A stretch of 64,000 bases of DNA from Lichina pygmaea (lineage: Eukaryota > Ascomycota > Lichinomycetes > Lichinales > Lichinaceae). Numbering within the stretch: position 1 is the stretch's first letter; each line of letters begins with the position of its first letter. Of the stretch, positions 44,014 to 53,790 are shown piece after piece. The position numbers were made by a program, and so were the translations under genes. The notes beneath the pieces were generated by a model. It did not search any database. It was not told where the DNA came from and saw nothing but the letters and a program-made list of their open reading frames with translations. Location: NCBI GenBank assembly GCA_963422465.1, contig OY730169.1, forward strand, positions 1,178,001 to 1,242,000, written 5' to 3'.

Positions 44014-44700
44014 TCAGACCAAGTCCCTGCAGCTTCTCCTTCCGTGCCTGAATGCTGAGTGGCTTGTCCGCAAGCATTTCCGCAGAAGGCACGTATCCGA
44101 CCTCGGAATCATCGGTACAGACACCGATTCTTCTGTTGCGAAGGCACCTTCCTTTGCCTTCCCTGTTGCCTTGCGGATCCGCGTACTCCGCCTCGCTGGC
44201 TCGGTTTCCTGTGCCCTTTCGGACCCTTCCTTCGTGGCCTTGCCTGCGGCCCTGTTCTCTTGTGGACCTCTTTCAGGCTCCACACGACCTCTTCCTTCAG
44301 ACTCGTTCGACTCCTGAGCTCCTTCCTCAGGTGCTTCAGCTGGTCCTTCAGCCACTCCTTGTCGGGGCTGCCAAGGTGAGTCTTCCGTCCCTTCCGCGTC
44401 GTATCTTACTGACTCTTCGTCACTGTCTTCTTCGTCCGGTTCGTCTGACCGATCAGGTACGCCTTGCACCTGTCTCTCTGTCCTGGTTTGCTCAGGCACT
44501 GAGGTGACCTGTGGCCACCCCCCCTCAATGCTGACCTTCTCCTTAGGTCGCACCTGCGCTCGTTGTCCGACGATCTCCTCATCGTAGTCGAACCCTTCGA
44601 GTTTGCCGGTGAGTGCTGCCCTCTTCATGACAGCCTTGCTTGCATGCCCTAGCCTCCGGTGCCAGGTCTTCTTCTTCGCGTCTGCAGGACTCTCCTGTCC
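44014..44700 (-). pseudogene. copia C-terminal segment (pre-integrase block and charged tail)
   Basis: WHRRLGHASKAVMKRAALTG is a GAG-pre-integrase signature. It leads into a highly charged Glu/Arg-rich tail with ARRSTRIRKATGKAKEG, the type of sequence that follows the integrase core in copia proteins. Fossil. Confidence 0.65.
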
Positions 44701-44721
44701 TGGCCCACTGGTCGGGCTCTC

Positions 44722-45312
44722 CTACCCCGTCACGAGGACTACCTCGCCATTTGCCTTCAAGTGGTACGTGCCCTTTTCTCTTCTGGCCGTTACCCTTCTT
44801 CTGCCATTCTTTATTATGGCCATCTCCCCATTCTTTGTTGTTGTCTCGAACCCCTTCTTGTCCAGATCTGAAACTGACATCAAGTTGGCAGTCAATCCAG
44901 GTACGTACAGCACTCCTGTGACTGTCGCAACACCGCTCTGCTGGTTGAACCAGGTCCGTACAGTTCCTACACCTTTGATCGCAAGCCTGTCTCCGTTGGC
45001 TACTGACAGGTGGCCTCCCATGGGTTTCAACTCAACGAATAGTCCGAGATCCCAGCTCATGTGTCGGGTCGCACCGCTGTCAACGATCCAATCGCTCGTC
45101 CGCGGTTCCCCGATCGCCAGATCTGGTACAAGGCAAGTGAGGTAGGTCTTCTCTCCTTCCTCATCCTCCCGGTACATTGCCACTCTTGCCTTCTCCCCTC
45201 TCTTCCTGGGTTTCACTGGGGGTTTGTCTTCCAATGGGGTTCTGTCTGCTGACCATGTCGCGAAACATTCAGACTTCCTGTGCCCTGTCTGGTCACACCG
45301 GAAGCACTTCAT
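44722..45312 (-). pseudogene. copia zinc knuckle and protease
   Basis: CFRCDQTGHRKSEC is a CX2CX4HX4C knuckle. WIVDSGATRHMSWD is the copia aspartic protease signature, followed by the conserved GVLYVPGLTANLMSVSDLDK block. Fossil. Confidence 0.85.
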
Positions 45313-45327
45313 GTCCTTTCCGTCTTG

Positions 45328-46017
45328 TCAGCCCTTGCTCCGTCCTTTGCCCTTGTCATCTTTACGGACAGTCAGTGCCTGCTCCGCTTCTCCCTTGACG
45401 ATCCGTGCCTCTTCTCCTGCTAACTTCCGCAGGACCTTGTCCAGTTCGTCGATCTGATCTGTTGTTATGAGGATCTTCTTCATGGTGTCGTATTCTGGCG
45501 TCAACAACTCTAGGAGCAGGATCACTAATGTCTTTTCCGGCAGTTTCAGTGTCGAGTCGTAGCTCTCTATTTCAGCATTGAGCACACGGATCCTCGACCC
45601 TCTCTCTTCGATCGTTCAGCCGAGGTCCTTCGAAAACAGCTGTACCATCACATTGTGCAGCTTCTCGTTGTTCGGCCGTTCGTGGATCCCTTTCAGGGTC
45701 TTCCAGATGTGGTAGGGGTGCTCGATCTGTCTGACGTGTTTTTGCTGCTCTTCACTAATTGACAACAGTATGATGTCTGCTGCCTTTCCTTCTTCTGCCT
45801 TGCTATCCTGCCACTCCTTTGTGGCCTCGATCCGTTGACCTTTGGATCCTGTTGCTGACGTTTGGGCAGGCTTCATCTCTGACTCTTCTGGCTCTACAAG
45901 GACAGTGTGCCAGACTCTTGCGGCCAATAGCCGCATCCTGATAACTTGTGCCCAGTCTTCATAGTTCTCTGGGCCCCGGAGCAGGACCTTCCTGGCCTGT
46001 TCCTTCTTGTCTTCCAT
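45328..46017 (-). pseudogene. copia gag
   Basis: Starts MEDKKEQARKVLLRGPENYE 154 bp from the 5' LTR. It has the WKTLKGIHERPNNEKLHNVM pattern of UBN2-like copia gag proteins and a following helical piece (LLELLTPEYDTMKKI). Fossil. Confidence 0.8.
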
Positions 46018-46170
46018 CCTATTGGCTTGCCTTCTGCTAACGTCGTGGCTAGCCCTTCCTTACGGCCTTTTCCTCTAGGCTCTTCTTTGCAGCCTTTTCC
46101 TCTAGGCTCTTCTTCTCCTCTTCTTCTTCGACTTCTTCACAGTCGATTCAACCTTGTCAGCGGGATTCCC

Positions 46171-46182
46171 GGGCTCATAACC
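46171..46182 (-). other. copia primer-binding site (initiator tRNA anticodon loop)
   Basis: The plus strand reads GGGCTCATAACC directly next to the LTR at 46,183. It matches the initiator-Met tRNA anticodon stem-loop and therefore pairs as GGTTATGAGCCC in the element RNA. Confidence 0.7.
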
Positions 46183-46374
46183 TGTTGGGATAATCGGTGT
46201 CAGTGACACTTCAGAATGACAAGGCACTTAGAAGACAATAGGATCTTGTATTCAATAGGATGTACTAAGACATTCGTCTACAATGAAAAATAAGAAAACC
46301 CTTCTTCCCAATCTAGGGTTAGCGCCCTTCTGTAAGTCACGTGGTATGACGTTGCAGATCGCCCAACTTCAACA
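46183..46374 (-). repeat. copia 5' LTR (192 bp)
   Basis: Same ends as the 3' LTR (TGTTGGGATA...CTTCAACA), followed by the CCCCT target duplication. Confidence 0.95.
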
Positions 46375-46379
46375 CCCCT

Positions 46380-46497
46380 GGTCGGTCTCACCGGTCACGT
46401 GACTGCTTCCCGTGTTATGCTGCCTGGTACTTCCGTCCAGTATCCTGTCTGCTGCTTCCTGTGAGTATAAAGACTGTGTTCCTCCTGGGTCGTAACA
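46380..46497 (-). repeat. gypsy A 3' LTR, inner part
   Basis: Resumes after the copia duplication (CCCCT, 46,375-46,379) and ends at TCGTAACA. It carries the CACGTG core and, on the plus strand, TATAAA at 46,466-46,471 pointing at the antisense ORF region. Confidence 0.9.
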
Positions 46498-46549
46498 CTA
46501 TCCTCCTCTCCATCTTTCATTGTCTTGATGAAACTTGGTCATATCTCCA

Positions 46550-46944
46550 AAGTCACGTGCGACTGTTAGCTAAACTCAGCTTGCTGCTCAAATCCGCGAT
46601 CAGGATTTTGTTTCGCGTACGCCCTGTGATTTTTGTGTTTTCTGTGGTCGTCTGTGCTTCCAGATGCCAGGAGAAGACGATAAGTTGAAATGTGCTGCGT
46701 GCACTCAGCGTGGGAGGTCTTGTGTCTCTGTGTCCTGGGAATCTCTGAACATATCCCAGGACAACCTTCGTGAGGATGTGGCCGCTGAAGAGGTAACGCG
46801 CGACGCACTCTTCGAACAACTTGCTGCGGTGCAAGTTCATCTGTCTCAGAAGCGAAAGGTGTTGGAAGACGCCAAGGTCTGTGCGAGGTAGAAGCTTCAG
46901 TGTCTGGTGGAAGAGATAGAGTCAGATGGCGAGGATTTGACTTG
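46550..46944 (+). pseudogene. gypsy A antisense zinc-cluster ORF remnant
   Basis: Plus-strand counterpart of the gypsy B antisense ORF, at the same place between the LTR and the end of pol. The region is similar throughout; an open part at 46,664-46,891 contains the second CX2CX6C half of the zinc cluster (CAACTQRGRSC) and the coiled-coil-like stretch. Broken. Confidence 0.6.
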
Positions 46945-46949
46945 ATCAG

Positions 46950-49900
46950 TCATTGACACATCCCTCCTGCAGGCCAAGCTGTTCGGTCCTGCTCCTGCCG
47001 AAACTGTCGCAGAAGAAGCTGGCAGTTCGCGAGGTTCTTGAGTGGTTCCCAGGTATTCTCTGAGTCTGGGTATCCTTTCCACTTGACAAGGTATTGCTGA
47101 CTTTTCCTAGCCAGGATCTGTTCAACTTCAAACTCCTGTTCTTCTTCGGGTTGGTAATGAAATGTCTCCTGCAAGGGTGTGCTCTGGTCCGCTGGTTCAA
47201 TCATTGATATATGAAAGTTTGGATAGACTTTGGCATCCCTTGGTAGTTGTATCTTGATGTTGACTGGTCCTGTTTTCTCTTCGACTGAAAATAGTCCAAC
47301 CTTGATATTGTCAAGTTTCTTCATCTTTGGCTTTTTTGTTTTCCAATTTTTTGTGAGAAGGTAGACTTTATCCCTCTTCTTTAGCTGAGGTGCTATTTTC
47401 AATTTTTTGTCTATTTGACACTGTATTTTTTCCGAGGTCTCTTGAAGGTAGTGCCTCATCATTGTGTGTATTTGTCGCAGGAGCTTGTCATGTCAGAGTA
47501 CTTTCTCCATGTTTGGTGAAGCTCTGCTTGGCATTCTGATGTTCGCATATTGTCCAAAATTGGCAAAGAATGGTGATTCCTTTGTTGAATCTGATCTGTG
47601 CTGGTTGATTACCAGCTGTGCCACCAGTAATAACTGTACCCAATTACTGTGGGTCTGGTTGATGTAATACCGCAAGTAAGTCTCCAGGACTTGGTTTGCT
47701 TGCTCTGTCTGGCCATCTGTCTGTGGGTGATAGGCTGTAGACATTTTGGGTTTTGTTCCCATGGCTGCACTGATTGTCTTCCAGTAGTTAGATGTGAAGA
47801 GTTTGTCTCTGTCTGTAATGATTATGATTGGAACTCCGTGGTCTCTGACCAATCTGTCCAGTAAGAGGTGTCCCAACTGTTCTGCTGTGTGGGTCTCCTT
47901 GAATAGTACTGCTATCAGATATTTTGTGAACCTGTCCACTATCACCATAATCAAGTTGTAGGTGATTCCTGTGACTGGGTCTTTAGACTTGGGTAGCTTT
48001 GTGATGAAGTCTATTGACACATCTTCCCACAGGCCTCTTGGTATTGTGTTCAGGTATCCTTCTCCATATAGCTTGTGTCTTCCATGTTTGTTTTTCTGGC
48101 ACAATAGACATTTGCTGATGTAGCTTGTGACATGTTGTCAGAGATTGATGACATTGTTCTCTGCCTGTTGGATAAGGTCTGTGGTCTTGGTGATTCCTGG
48201 GTGACTATGTGCTAGGTTGTCGTGGTAGTTCTTTATTAATTCTTCAGTGTCTTCTGCCGTGAGCTTGTTGATCTGTAGTCAAGGCACCAGGTTTCCTTGC
48301 TGGTCCTACTGTAAGATTGTTCCTTGGTGTTCATCATCTTCCATGTGGTCTTTTTGTCAGCTTAGTGTGTCTGCTCTTCTGTTGTCTTGTCCGGGGGTGT
48401 ACAAGATCTTGAACTTGTATTACCCTAGAAGTTCAGCCCATCTGACTTGTTGTCTATTCAGCTTCTTGGTTGTTGTGAATGTTGTCAGATTCTTGTGGTC
48501 TGTGAGAATAGTGAGTTTGGAACTGCTTTCCGTGTACACTCTCCAGTGTTTGAGTGCATTGACAACTGCCAGTAGCTCTTTGTTGTGGATATCATAGTTT
48601 TGTTCTGCTTATGTCATCTTCTGTGAGTAGTAGGCAACTGGGTACCACTTGTTGTCTGCCTGTTGGCATAAACATGCTCCTACTGCTTGGTCTGAAGTGT
48701 CTGTTTTGATTCATGTTGGTTAGCCTATCTTGAAGTTGAGGAGAACTGGTTTCTTGGTGCAAGTGTCCTTGAGCTGTTGGAATACTTTTTGTTATCTCTC
48801 CGTCCACCAGTACTCCACATCCTTCTTTGTGAGTTCTGTCAGTGGTGTTGCCATCTGTGAGTAGTTCTTAATGAACTGTCAGTTGAAGTTGGTAAATCCT
48901 AGGAAGGCTTGTACTTCCTTAACTGATGTCAGTGTTGGCTATTGTTGAATCACTTTGATTTTCTCAGGGTCAATCTTGATCCCTTCAATTCCTATGATGT
49001 ATCTGAGGAATTCAACTTCCAGTTTGTTGAACTTGTATTTCTTCAGGTTGAGCTTGAGCCCTACCTCTTGTAGACATCGTAGAATATCCTTCACATGTTT
49101 GGTATGTTCCTGTTACGTGTTTGAGTAGACAAGAATGTTGTCCAAGTAGACGATAGCTGTTTGGTCCAGGTGTGCTCTGATGATATTATTGATCAATGCT
49201 TGACATGTTGCTGGTGTGTTCGTGAGTCTGAATAGTATAACCAGATACTCGTAGTGTCTATATCAGGTTCTGAAGGCTGTCTTCCATTCTTCTCCTTCTT
49301 TCATGCGTATCAGGTTGTATACTCCTTTCAAGTCTAGCTTGGTGAAGGTTGTAGCTTGGCTGATCCTGTCTTGCAGTTTGTTTGTATTTGGTAACAGATA
49401 TCAGTTTTTGATGGTAATGTTGTTGAGTTTCCTGTAGTCCACACAAAGTCAAAGACTTCTGTCTTTCTTTGGTGCAAATAGTATCAGATATCCTGCTGGT
49501 GATTGAGATTCTTGAATGAAATCTTTTTTCAGGTTCTCCTCCAGGTACTTGCAAAGTACTTGGAGCTCTTTCTCTGATAACTGGTAAATTAGTCCAAATC
49601 CTGGCTCTGTCCCTGGTTGCAACTTGATCTTATGATCCCAAGGTTGGTGCTTAGGTAACACTGCTGTTATTGTCTCTTCCTGAAAGAGGTTATCATACCC
49701 AGGTCAGTACTCTTCAGAGATCTCCAGAAGGTTAACAACTTCCTCTCTTTTCATCTCTGACTGTTTGGCCACCTGGTTCTAGAGTATGCCTGTCAAGGCA
49801 GACCTCTTCTCTTGAGAGTTGTTCTTTCTGTTGATGAGGTTCCACTGAGGATCCCTTCCCTTATCTGTCCACACCTTCTGCGGCTGGTAACAGGTCTGAG

Positions 49901-50108
49901 CTGTGTTGTTAGTATAGTTCCTAAACATAAGTACTCCTGTCCTCCAGTTAACAACTGGGTTGTGCTTCTTTAGCCAAGACATCCCCAAATAGATATCCTG
50001 AGTGGCCAACTCAACAATATCAAGGTGGATCCTTTCAGTATGGTGTCCAGTAACTATTTCTATTGGCTGTGTCTTGTGGTAGACTAGCTCTGTCTGTCTA
50101 TTTGCCAT
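46950..50108 (-). pseudogene. gypsy A pol remains (PR, RT, RNase H, IN, chromodomain)
   Basis: Protease at 50,160-49,779, RT at 49,661-49,258, RNase H at about 48,810-48,400, integrase at 48,104-47,493 (DFITKLPKSKD, TDRDKLFTS, STAYHPQTDGQTEQAN), and integrase C-terminal part plus chromodomain at 47,462-46,950 ([20 protein letters not shown]). Fossil, with several breaks. The chromodomain marks it as a chromovirus, a group known to target heterochromatin. Confidence 0.85.
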
Positions 50109-50320
50109 CGCAAGCTGATAGAGCTGCCACTTGCGTCTTCTTCCAGTGCTGAGGGTGTCATGAAATTATCTTGAAATGTAGTTTCCACTGGCTCCAGAAT
50201 CAACAAGCACATATGTCTGTACTGGCATGTTGGCGTGTAGTGACACAGGTAATCGCAGGTGCTTTGTGTTGCTAGGGGTCATGTTGTTGAGCTCCTGATG
50301 TCACCCCTTGACAAGGGAGT

Positions 50321-50565
50321 TCAATCTTTTCCTGATTGAAGTGTCTTTCCACTGACTGGGCAATAGGTCCAGCTATTCCCATCAGTTCTGAGAAATCTAT
50401 TCATGAATTTGTCTTGCTGATGCTTGTCACATCCAGGCTTAAGGCAGTACTGCCAATTGTTGACGTAGCAGTTGTGGTTGTTGCCTTGCTGTAGGAACAT
50501 GAGGTGTTCGTGCCAATCATGTGTGTGCCCGGGGAATGCGGTGTGTTGGTGTTTGTCCCAGAGAT
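50321..50565 (-). pseudogene. gypsy A gag, part downstream of LINE copy 2
   Basis: WDKHQHTAFPGHTHDWHEHL and CLKPGCDKHQQDKFMNRF continue the His/Cys-rich gag C-terminal part that ends at 55,898 on the other side of LINE copy 2. The same His/Cys style occurs in both pieces. Fossil. Confidence 0.6.
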
Positions 50566-51077
50566 AGATCTCACACCACAACTCTTCCCAGAACCACATT
50601 CTTCAAGGACTATCATTTTTGACAAACACCACAATTTGTTATATGTTCTGGAAAACAGCTGAGTTCCTCTCTGAAACCACCCAAACCTTAAGGTGAAAAC
50701 CCATCACCTTTGAGAATCACACCTGTTTGTCAAAAGTTGTGATCTTGAATCCACAATCTTCTTCTTCAACAACCAGCAATCTACCCAGAACCAGAGAGAG
50801 AGAGTCTTAGGATAAGAGGAATAGTTAGAGTCTGACTGACTCTGGAGCTAGCAGAGTCTTTGGCTCAAGGAAAGTCTAGATAGAGGGTCTGGTCCCTAGT
50901 CTAGGTTAATACTTCTAGCTTTGCCCAGAGCTTAGTTGGAAAAAGCTGCCCAGGAAAGTCTAGTCTTGGGGATTGGTCCCAGGACTAGATTATTACTACT
51001 GGGAAACCAGGTGACTCTTCTTTCTGGCAGTACTCTGCAGACAGGAAACACCCAACCAGTGCCAAACAATCTCTAAC

Positions 51078-51998
51078 ATGGCTCCCAAGAAGAAAAAACC
51101 CACCTTTTCAGAAAGTAACACCAGAGCTACACCAGCTATACTCTCCCAACCAGCTCCCAGTCTGGCTAGCACCCAGTCCAGCTCTCCTACCCCCCAACCA
51201 GCTCCCCAGAGTGACTACAAACTAGTAGACTCCTGGATCAAAACTCAACCAGTCCCAGAATCCATTCTGAAAAGCTGGGAAAATATCAAAAAGAACTCCT
51301 TCCCTACAGAAGCCCAGTCTAGCTCTACTAGCCTCACCAACAGAATCTTCCAGGAGCTGGAGAATATCAACAAGTGGCTGGACAAACAAGAAGCCAAGCC
51401 ATCATATGCCCAGGCTGTCCAAAAATCTATTCTAGCACAAATCCCTCTACCTGCAAGAATTCTCAAAGAAGTTCTTGTACATCCTGGTATCCAGCCACCT
51501 GACATGGCTAATAGAACTCACATCCAGCTTTTCCAGACTCTTCAAGACAGACTACCCAGCCCCTACAACAAGCAGGTCAGAGCAGTAAGGAAACTTCCTT
51601 CAGGGGATATCCTTATTAACACAGAAAGCCAAGAGACTAAAGTCTTCCTAGAGAAAAACCCTGCCTGGGTATCAGCTATCTTCACAAAGGAAGCAACCAT
51701 CCAGCCCAAGAGATTTCCAGTTCTGATCCATGGAGTCAGAACAGAAGATATCCAACCTGAAGACCTGGAGAAAACCTGCCAGATAATCCAGAACAGCAAC
51801 CCATCTCTGAGCAAGCAAATCACCATCCTGAGAGCCTACTGGTCTAAGAAGGCTATAGCTCAAAAGAAGCCAGTTACCTCTCTCCACCTGGATCTGGCTA
51901 CCCCTGAACAAGCTAATCTTTTGATTGAGAGTGGGCTAGTGCTGGGGCACAGGATGCATGAAGCAGAACCTTTTCTGGCAGACACAGTTATTGCATAA
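51078..51998 (+). CDS. LINE copy 2 ORF1, first part
   Basis: 306 residues, MAPKKKKPTFSESNTRATP onwards, apparently identical to copy 1. It is a Pro/Ser-rich N-terminus followed by an RNA-binding-type helical region. It ends at TAA; the same frame continues to 52,469 with the knuckle motifs. Confidence 0.85.
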   Translation: MAPKKKKPTFSESNTRATPAILSQPAPSLASTQSSSPTPQPAPQSDYKLVDSWIKTQPVPESILKSWENIKKNSFPTEAQSSSTSLTNRIFQELENINKWLDKQEAKPSYAQAVQKSILAQIPLPARILKEVLVHPGIQPPDMANRTHIQLFQTLQDRLPSPYNKQVRAVRKLPSGDILINTESQETKVFLEKNPAWVSAIFTKEATIQPKRFPVLIHGVRTEDIQPEDLEKTCQIIQNSNPSLSKQITILRAYWSKKAIAQKKPVTSLHLDLATPEQANLLIESGLVLGHRMHEAEPFLADTVIA

Positions 51999-52469
51999 TG
52001 TTTCAAGTGCTTTGGCTATGGGCACCAAGCACGCTTCTGCAAGAACAAAGCTGTGTGTGGTGCCTGTGGAGGCCAGCATGAAAGGAGAGCCTGCCAAGTT
52101 CCTGAACAGCTTCTCAAGCCAAAATACTGCAACTGCAGAGGAGCTCACCCAGCCTGGGCCAGTGTCTGTCCAGTACGCCAGGAAGCAGCCAAGAAGGCAA
52201 GAGAAGCATGGAACACACGCCCAGGAAAATATGAGATCCCAACAGCTACCTCTGTTCCAGCTCTACAACCCCCCCCAGTTATGTCTTTCCCTCTCTCTCA
52301 GTCTCTACCAGGGGGGAAAAAACGTAAAACAGCTGAGCCAAGCAGAAGCTCAGAGAAACTCAGAGGTGCACTCCCAGAAGTACAAATTCTTTCTTCAAGA
52401 TCAGCCAACTCTGGAGGAAAGCTACCAGCTAACTCCTTCAAGATCTTTGATGCTGAGATGTCTGCATGA
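51999..52469 (+). CDS. LINE copy 2 ORF1, zinc-knuckle part
   Basis: In frame with the first part after TAA: CFKCFGYGHQARFC, CGACGGQHERRAC and CNCRGAHPAWASVC are three CCHC-type knuckles, the usual end of a LINE ORF1 protein. It ends TGA at 52,467-52,469, overlapping the ORF2 ATG (ATGA). The in-frame ATG at 52,053 would lose the first knuckle. Confidence 0.75.
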   Translation, partial: CFKCFGYGHQARFCKNKAVCGACGGQHERRACQVPEQLLKPKYCNCRGAHPAWASVCPVRQEAAKKAREAWNTRPGKYEIPTATSVPALQPPPVMSFPLSQSLPGGKKRKTAEPSRSSEKLRGALPEVQILSSRSANSGGKLPANSFKIFDAEMSA

Positions 52470-53656
52470 AAGACACAAAGCTGACACTTCTCCAGTATAA
52501 TGTACAAAAAAGCCAATCAGTCCAAGAGCTACTGCTAGCAACCTCAGCTCTCCAAGAGGTGGACATTATTGCACTTCAAGAGCCCTGGAAAAACCCTCAC
52601 CTAGAAACAAGCACTTCAACTGTTTTCTCTTCCTTTCTTCCTCTCTACTGTTCAGAGATTGGCAGAACACTTTTTCTTATTAATAAAAATCTGAAACTCT
52701 CTTCTCTTCATCCTACCTTCTGGAATAAAGACTTTGTTTCTCTTGAAATCTACTTGGAAAACTCTTCTACTTCTCTTTGGGTACATAATCTCTACTTCAC
52801 CCCATCAAGTCAAGAAAACTACACAGAGGCATCAGAAGCTCTTCTCTGTTTACTCCAAAATGCTTTACAAGAACAAGGACAACATATTCTTCTCACAGAC
52901 TCAAATCTTCACCACCCAGACTGGTCAAAGAAAAGAAGACTGTACTCTGAGACTGCAAACAAGTTTCAAGACCTAATGAAAGATTTAAATCTGGATTTAG
53001 CTATTGCACCTTTCACCCCTACCAGAGCAAGATCTCTTTCTGAAAAACCATGTTCTTCTATTGATCTGTCTTTTATTTCTTCTTCTCTTTCTAACTCTCT
53101 GATTTTCTCTAAAGTGGCTCTTCAGTTCTTTCATGGGTCTGACCACAGACCTGTACTAACCTGCCTGGACCTGGATCCTCCAAGGAAAATCTGGAAACCA
53201 GAAAGAAACTGGAGAACACTGGACTCAAACCTTGCAAGAGTAGAGTGTGAGAAGCTACACCTGCCCTTCCACTTCCAAGACAAATATGAAGTGGATGAGT
53301 ACTTGGAGTATCTTGACAACTTTCTCCAAGAAATAGCAAGCAAATCCACACAGCTCCAGAAGCAATCTGGCCACTCAGTTCCCTGGTGGAATCAAGAGAT
53401 CCAAAACAAAGTTAAAGAGGAAAGAAGAGTAAGAAGAAAAGTGCAAAAAAGCAAGCAAGTCAAGAGGAACTTGAGCAAGCAACTAAGCTCAAGAAAAAAG
53501 CAGTCAGAGATAGAAAACAGAACACTTTCAGACACCAAATCCATGAGCTGGCCAGCTCTTCAAAGTTCTGGAAGCTTGCAAAGTGGGGAAAGTCCAAAGC
53601 CAACAAGACTCCTGATCTTCCTCTGGTTCCTGACCTGGAAACACAAGAAGGAATAG
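52466..53656 (+). CDS. LINE copy 2 ORF2, endonuclease part
   Basis: EEP endonuclease beginning MKDTKLTLLQYNVQKS, with LQEPW, LLTDSNLHHPDWS and GSDHRPVLTCLDLD. After the A6 run (53,445-53,450) the conserved continuation (RHQIHELASSSKFWKLAKWG) is in the +2 frame, which is the frame of the RT part. Confidence 0.85.
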   Translation: MKDTKLTLLQYNVQKSQSVQELLLATSALQEVDIIALQEPWKNPHLETSTSTVFSSFLPLYCSEIGRTLFLINKNLKLSSLHPTFWNKDFVSLEIYLENSSTSLWVHNLYFTPSSQENYTEASEALLCLLQNALQEQGQHILLTDSNLHHPDWSKKRRLYSETANKFQDLMKDLNLDLAIAPFTPTRARSLSEKPCSSIDLSFISSSLSNSLIFSKVALQFFHGSDHRPVLTCLDLDPPRKIWKPERNWRTLDSNLARVECEKLHLPFHFQDKYEVDEYLEYLDNFLQEIASKSTQLQKQSGHSVPWWNQEIQNKVKEERRVRRKVQKSKQVKRNLSKQLSSRKKQSEIENRTLSDTKSMSWPALQSSGSLQSGESPKPTRLLIFLWFLTWKHKKE

Positions 53657-53790
53657 CCAAAACCTTTGAGGAAAAGACTAAAGCCTTCTCACAATAGTTC
53701 TTTCCAAAAGCTCTAGTTCCAGAACCAGGCTCAGAAAGCTCCCAGACTATCTCTGAGATACAGCTCTCCCAGGAGGTAACATGTGAAGAA

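Larger units (their letters stand above)
43700..46374 (-). mobile_element. short Ty1/copia element inside the gypsy A 3' LTR
   Basis: Minus-strand element of 2,675 bp with 192-bp LTRs (43,700-43,891 and 46,183-46,374) that differ at about two positions, hence young. CCCCT duplications flank it. From 5' to 3': primer-binding site 46,171-46,182, gag 46,017-45,328, zinc knuckle and protease 45,312-44,722, a GAG-pre-integrase block (about 44,690-44,580) and a Glu-rich, RSTRIRK-bearing tail to 44,014. I recognise no integrase core, RT or RNase H, so it looks like a shortened, non-autonomous copia derivative. A few breaks are present besides. Confidence 0.9.

Noticed and set aside
51996-53697. Reassigned stop codons (TAA/TAG read as Gln)
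   Set aside because: None of the host gene models contains in-frame TAA or TAG, so an altered genetic code is not supported. Recoding within the LINE only remains possible.
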